DNA of 18,780 nucleotides from DATAYA01 sp036272815 (GTDB lineage: Bacteria; Pseudomonadota; Alphaproteobacteria; Acetobacterales; Acetobacteraceae), in NCBI GenBank assembly GCA_036272815.1, contig DATAYA010000345.1, positions 1 through 18,780 of the forward strand, written 5' to 3'. This document shows, piece after piece, positions 16,090-18,780 of the stretch (the first letter of the stretch is position 1; each line of letters opens with the position of its first letter). The notes under the pieces are model-generated. The model made no database searches, was not told the origin of the DNA, and was given only the letters and a program-made list of their open reading frames with translations. The position numbers and the translations under genes were made by a program.

Positions 16090-16102
16090 GCCAGTTTGCC
16101 AA
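16076..16102. repeat. Two imperfect direct repeats CCAGTTT(at)GCCAA
   Basis: CCAGTTTATGCCAA at 16076-16089 and CCAGTTTGCCAA at 16091-16102 are the same element, differing by a 2-base insertion. They overlap the -35 region of the candidate minus-strand promoter, which makes an activator or repressor site possible, but this is inference from position only. Confidence 0.45.
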
Positions 16103-16164
16103 CCGCAATCACAAAATTCATGCTTTCCGCGCAACGGTTACCGAGCCAGCGGCGTTCTAGCGAC

Positions 16165-16211
16165 CCAATAACTAAACGCCGTGACACTCGCGTTGAAGCG
16201 CTCGTTATTGG
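16165..16211. promoter_or_regulatory. Dyad upstream of lpxI
   Basis: CCAATAAC at 16165-16172 and GTTATTGG at 16204-16211 are perfect reverse complements separated by 31 bases; the right arm ends 12 bases before the lpxI ATG. A second nested pair, CGGCGTT at 16150-16156 and AACGCCG at 16175-16181, overlaps the left side. Together they could form alternative mRNA hairpins or a split operator controlling lpxI. The stretch is noticeably more AT-rich than the surrounding genes. Confidence 0.35.
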
Positions 16212-16223
16212 CGGTATTTTTCC

Positions 16224-17099
16224 ATGAGCATCGAGCGGGACGCAAGGCAGGGTCGCGCGCTGGGCATCATTGCCGGCGGCGGAAATCTGCCGGGCCGGGT
16301 CGCGGCGGCGGCGCAGGCCGCCGGCCGGGCGGTGTTCCTGGTCGGTCTCGACGGTCATGCCGAGCCCCCGGTGCTGGCGCCGTTTCCGCACCATTTCGCG
16401 CGGCTCGGGGCGGCAGGCGCCATCATCGGCCTGTTGCGCGGCGCCGGCTGCCGCGACCTCGTGCTGGTCGGGCCGGTGCGGCGGCCGTCGCTGCTCGACC
16501 TGCGGCCGGATGCGGAGGGGGCGCGGCTGCTCGCACGGATCGGCCGCGCCGCGTTCGGTGGTGATGACGGGCTGCTTGCCGCGGTGGTGCGGGTGCTCGG
16601 CGAGGAGGGTTTCTCGGTCCTCGGCGCGCACGAGGTGCTGACGGAGGCGGTGGCGCCGCCGGGCGTACTCGGGCGGTACCGACCGGATGCGGCGGCACTC
16701 GCCGACATCGCACGCGGCGTCGCGGTCGCGCGCGCGCTCGGGGCCGTCGATGTCGGGCAGGGCTGCGTGGTGCAGCAGGGGATCGTGCTGGCGGCGGAGG
16801 CGATCGAGGGGACGGATGCGATGCTGGCGCGCGCGACCGGGCTGGCGCGGCCGGGGCCCGGTGGGGTGCTGGTCAAGTTGGTCAAGCCTGGGCAGGAACG
16901 GCGCGCCGATCTGCCGACGATCGGTGTCGGCACGGTCGCCGCAGCCGCCGCGGCGGGCCTGCGCGGCATCGCGGTCGAGGCGGGCGGCACGCTGCTCGCG
17001 GACCGGGCGGCGCTAGTCCGCGCGGCCGACGCGGCAGGGCTTTTCCTGCTCGGCGTAGCACCCGATACTGGTGGGGTCCCGACAGGAGAGACGCCATGA
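16224..17099 (+). CDS. lpxI: UDP-2,3-diacylglucosamine diphosphatase LpxI
   Basis: LpxI hydrolyses UDP-2,3-diacylglucosamine to lipid X and UMP; it replaces LpxH in alphaproteobacteria. The 291-residue protein has the N-terminal LGIIAGGGNLPGRVA motif at 13-27 and the C-terminal LpxI/DUF1009 domain with VVQQGIVLAAEAIEGTDAM at 182-200. GPGGVLVKLVKPGQERRADLPTIG (positions 211-234) contains Asp229, corresponding to the catalytic Asp225 described for Caulobacter LpxI. It starts with ATG at 16224. The gap from lpxA, with an opposing small gene and dyads, suggests its own promoter. The stop overlaps the gloA start. The usual follower lpxB is absent here. Confidence 0.96.
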   Translation: MSIERDARQGRALGIIAGGGNLPGRVAAAAQAAGRAVFLVGLDGHAEPPVLAPFPHHFARLGAAGAIIGLLRGAGCRDLVLVGPVRRPSLLDLRPDAEGARLLARIGRAAFGGDDGLLAAVVRVLGEEGFSVLGAHEVLTEAVAPPGVLGRYRPDAAALADIARGVAVARALGAVDVGQGCVVQQGIVLAAEAIEGTDAMLARATGLARPGPGGVLVKLVKPGQERRADLPTIGVGTVAAAAAAGLRGIAVEAGGTLLADRAALVRAADAAGLFLLGVAPDTGGVPTGETP

Positions 17100-17497
17100 G
17101 CGGCGCGAGCGCGCGTTATCTGCACACCATGCTGCGGGTCAAGGACCTCGACCGCAGCGTCGATTTCTACACCAGGCTGATGGGCATGAAGGAACTGCGC
17201 CGGCGCGAGGTGCCGGACGGCAAGTACACGCTGAGCTTCGTCGGCTACGGCGACGAGGCGGAGCAGACCGTGCTCGAGCTGACCTACAACTGGGGCCAGG
17301 ACAAGGGTTACGAGATCGGCACCGGCTTCGGCCATCTCGCAATCGGCGTGCCCGACGTCGCCGCCACCTGCGAGAAGCTGCGCGCCGCTGGCGGACGCAT
17401 CACCCGCGAGGCCGGGCCGGTCAAATTCGGCACCACCATCATCGCGTTCGTGGAAGACCCCGACGGCTACAAGATCGAGCTGGTGCAGCGAGGCTGA
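17096..17497 (+). CDS. gloA: Lactoylglutathione lyase (glyoxalase I)
   Basis: Glyoxalase I converts the hemithioacetal of methylglyoxal and glutathione to S-lactoylglutathione. The 133-residue protein is the E. coli size and has the four metal ligands in place: His10 (YLHTMLRV), Glu61 (VLELTYN), His80 (GFGHLAIGV) and Glu128 (YKIELVQ). The substrate-loop segments FYTRLMGMKELRR and ITREAGPVK...TTIIAFVEDPDGY are typical. The ATG at 17096 overlaps the lpxI stop as ATGA, so it is probably translated from the same message. A functional link to lipid A is not evident. Confidence 0.96.
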   Translation: MSGASARYLHTMLRVKDLDRSVDFYTRLMGMKELRRREVPDGKYTLSFVGYGDEAEQTVLELTYNWGQDKGYEIGTGFGHLAIGVPDVAATCEKLRAAGGRITREAGPVKFGTTIIAFVEDPDGYKIELVQRG

Positions 17498-17594
17498 GTG
17501 TGTGGCCGGGGCTGGCGGCTCGACAATGCTGCCCCGGCTTCCCACCTTTGCGTCCGACGCGACCCCGCCTTACGCGATCAGGAGCCTGACCCGC

Positions 17595-18248
17595 ATGGAC
17601 GACGATCCGGAGCTGCCGCCCGAGACCCCTGAGGTTCCCGAGCCGATCGGGCCGGAACCGCACGAGCCGGGCGACAACCGCACGCTGGTCTCGCCGATCA
17701 ACGAGCTGGAGAGCCGGCTGTTCCGCCAGCGCAAGGTGCTGGTGTTCGGCGCGATCAACGACCGCATCGCCCGCGACGTCACCGGGCGGCTGCTGGCGCT
17801 GGCCGGTGCCTCGTCGGAGCCGATCGACGTCTACGTCAACTCGCCGGGCGGCCACGTGGAGAGCGGCGACACCATCCACGACATGATCCGGTTTGTCGGC
17901 GAGGACGTTACCGTGCGCGTCATCGGCACCGGCTGGGTGGCGAGCGCGGGGGCGCTGATCTTCCTGGCCGGCCACAAGGACCGGCGCCTCTGTCTGCCGA
18001 ACACGCGGTTTCTGCTGCACCAGCCGATGGGCGGCGTGCAGGGACCGGCGGTCGACATCGACATCGAGGCGCGCGAAATCGTCAAGATGCGGGAGCGCAT
18101 CAACCGCCTCATCGCTCGCGAGACCGGCCAGACCTATGACAAGGTCGCTCTCGACACCGACCGCAACTACTGGATGAGCGCCGAGGAGGCGATCGCCTAC
18201 GGCATGGTCGCGCGGGTGGTCAGGACGCTTGGGGAACTGCGCCGCTAG
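17595..18248 (+). CDS. ClpP-family serine protease, noncanonical (Asn at the catalytic Asp position)
   Basis: The 217-residue product is a ClpP-fold peptidase. From the ATG at 17595 it starts with an acidic Pro/Glu-rich tail (residues 1-28). The oxyanion-loop segment VNSPGG at 81-86, nucleophile Ser117 in GWVASAG and His142 in LLHQPMGG are present. The third triad position is Asn191 (DTDRNYWMSAEEA) where E. coli ClpP has Asp (DTERDRFLSA). Such Asp-to-Asn forms are known among secondary ClpP paralogs, for example Listeria ClpP1, and often work as partners of a canonical ClpP. GGAG lies 10 bases upstream of the start; an in-frame ATG at 17529 or the GTG at 17502 would extend a poorly conserved N-terminus. 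No clpX is adjacent, so this is unlikely to be the main clpP. Confidence 0.9.
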   Translation: MDDDPELPPETPEVPEPIGPEPHEPGDNRTLVSPINELESRLFRQRKVLVFGAINDRIARDVTGRLLALAGASSEPIDVYVNSPGGHVESGDTIHDMIRFVGEDVTVRVIGTGWVASAGALIFLAGHKDRRLCLPNTRFLLHQPMGGVQGPAVDIDIEAREIVKMRERINRLIARETGQTYDKVALDTDRNYWMSAEEAIAYGMVARVVRTLGELRR

Positions 18249-18295
18249 TCTAGCAGGCTGACCCGTTTCATGTCTCGGTTGAGTGGAAAGTAGAC

Positions 18296-18508
18296 CTACG
18301 CCACGGTCACCACCGTCCTGACTGAGTTCGCAATGAAGCAGCCTTCGTGGGCTTCATGGTGCATGTGCTCCAGCATTTCCTTCTCTGGCGCCGAGCCTAC
18401 CCATTTCCCGCCATCGAAGCTTACCGTGTGACCGCGGCTATAGCGGCCACTCAGAAGATCGTCGCCCTTCCTCAGCGTCCAATTGACGTCCGCAGTGTAG
18501 GTTGCCAT
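18296..18508 (-). pseudogene. OsmC-family protein with the middle missing
   Basis: The 70-residue minus-strand frame has a GAGGGG-type ribosome site before its ATG (complement of 18506-18508). Residues 1-34 (ATYTADVNWTL...GRYSRGHTVSFDGG) look like the start of an OsmC-like hydroperoxide reductase. Residues 36-70, especially HHEAHEGCFIANSV at 50-63, look like the end of one, including the second redox Cys (Cys57). OsmC-like proteins are about 140-150 residues, so roughly 70-80 central residues, including the first redox Cys (SSCHM region) and central helix, are missing, apparently by an in-frame deletion near codon 35. It converges with the ClpP-like gene. Recognition is by motif memory; a functional mini-protein cannot be excluded but peroxidase activity is not expected. 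Confidence 0.6.
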
Positions 18509-18780
18509 CCGCCCCTCGCTTTCAGCCGAGGTATATACAGCCGCGACACCATGCCCGTATTCGGTTGACCGTCACGTCGTCGAACGCTCCACGACCACAT
18601 GCATCAAGAAAGATACGACCGCTCTGGTGTCAGCCGACTCAGCAGGATGCGTCACTACGCGCGGCAGCCGCACGCTCCGGAAAATGCGTACAGTGCTTAT
18701 TGACGGGCTTGACCGAACGTCCCGGCTGCGATCACCGCCGCCAGATCGTAGGGAGGGTTCCGCAATAGGCTCTCGGAGGG

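Noticed and set aside
16193..16220. TTGAAG and TATTTT spaced by 16 bases before lpxI, considered as a promoter
   Set aside because: The -10 would end 3 bases before the ATG, giving essentially no leader; not impossible for a leaderless message, but too weak to call.
15802..16227. Plus-strand frames in the lpxA-lpxI gap (up to 141 codons)
   Set aside because: They lack ribosome sites and are Arg/Ser-rich, whereas the minus-strand 67-residue frame has a good ribosome site and promoter-like elements.
18502..18768. Plus-strand 88-codon frame at the right end, checked as a transposase or small protein
   Set aside because: No transposase motif, no ribosome site, and composition typical of random translation.

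Overview
The window is high-GC, tightly packed DNA that looks like an alphaproteobacterial chromosome. The gene order pyrH-frr-uppS-cdsA-dxr-rseP-bamA-ompH-lpxD-fabZ-lpxA-lpxI, the use of LpxI rather than LpxH, and GTG/TTG starts with 4-nt stop/start overlaps all fit that group. An RTX-like remnant and the overall style suggest Rhodospirillales/Acetobacteraceae, but that placement is inference. Almost everything is on the + strand. No tRNA, rRNA, CRISPR array, intact insertion sequence or phage gene was recognised.

Region 1 (1-4180) is a translationally coupled catabolic operon. It runs from the 3' part of a two-domain 2-aminobenzoyl-CoA monooxygenase/reductase (annotated in many genomes as bifunctional salicylyl-CoA 5-hydroxylase/oxidoreductase), through an SDR dehydrogenase and an acyl-CoA dehydrogenase, to a RidA-like protein. 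This resembles the CoA-dependent aerobic anthranilate (abm) pathway: the aromatic CoA thioester is hydroxylated and reduced, then handled by beta-oxidation-like steps. The CoA ligase and the start of the first gene lie outside the window.

Region 2 (4181-4576) is a junction. It holds a small decayed gene whose C-terminus looks like an RTX/calcium-binding-type secreted protein, with its start codon apparently changed to AGG and its frame broken, followed by a candidate promoter for pyrH.

Region 3 (4577-15781) is a nearly continuous essential operon: UMP kinase, ribosome recycling factor, undecaprenyl-PP synthase, CDP-diglyceride synthase, DXP reductoisomerase, RseP site-2 protease, BamA, an OmpH/Skp-like chaperone, LpxD, FabZ and LpxA. 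It joins ribosome recycling and nucleotide supply to isoprenoid carrier, phospholipid, outer-membrane protein and lipid A synthesis.

Region 4 (15782-16223) interrupts the operon with a small opposite-strand gene, its candidate promoter, direct repeats, and a dyad just upstream of lpxI.

Region 5 (16224-18248) contains lpxI, a glyoxalase I gene overlapping it, and a ClpP-family gene whose catalytic Asp position is Asn. No lpxB follows lpxI.

Region 6 (18249-18780) looks less constrained. It contains a minus-strand OsmC-like gene that appears to have lost its middle, then about 270 bases in which no gene was recognised.

No convincing undescribed multi-gene system was found. The points of interest are three short broken or unusual genes, altered catalytic residues in the RidA-like and ClpP-like proteins, and the regulatory-looking gap between lpxA and lpxI.
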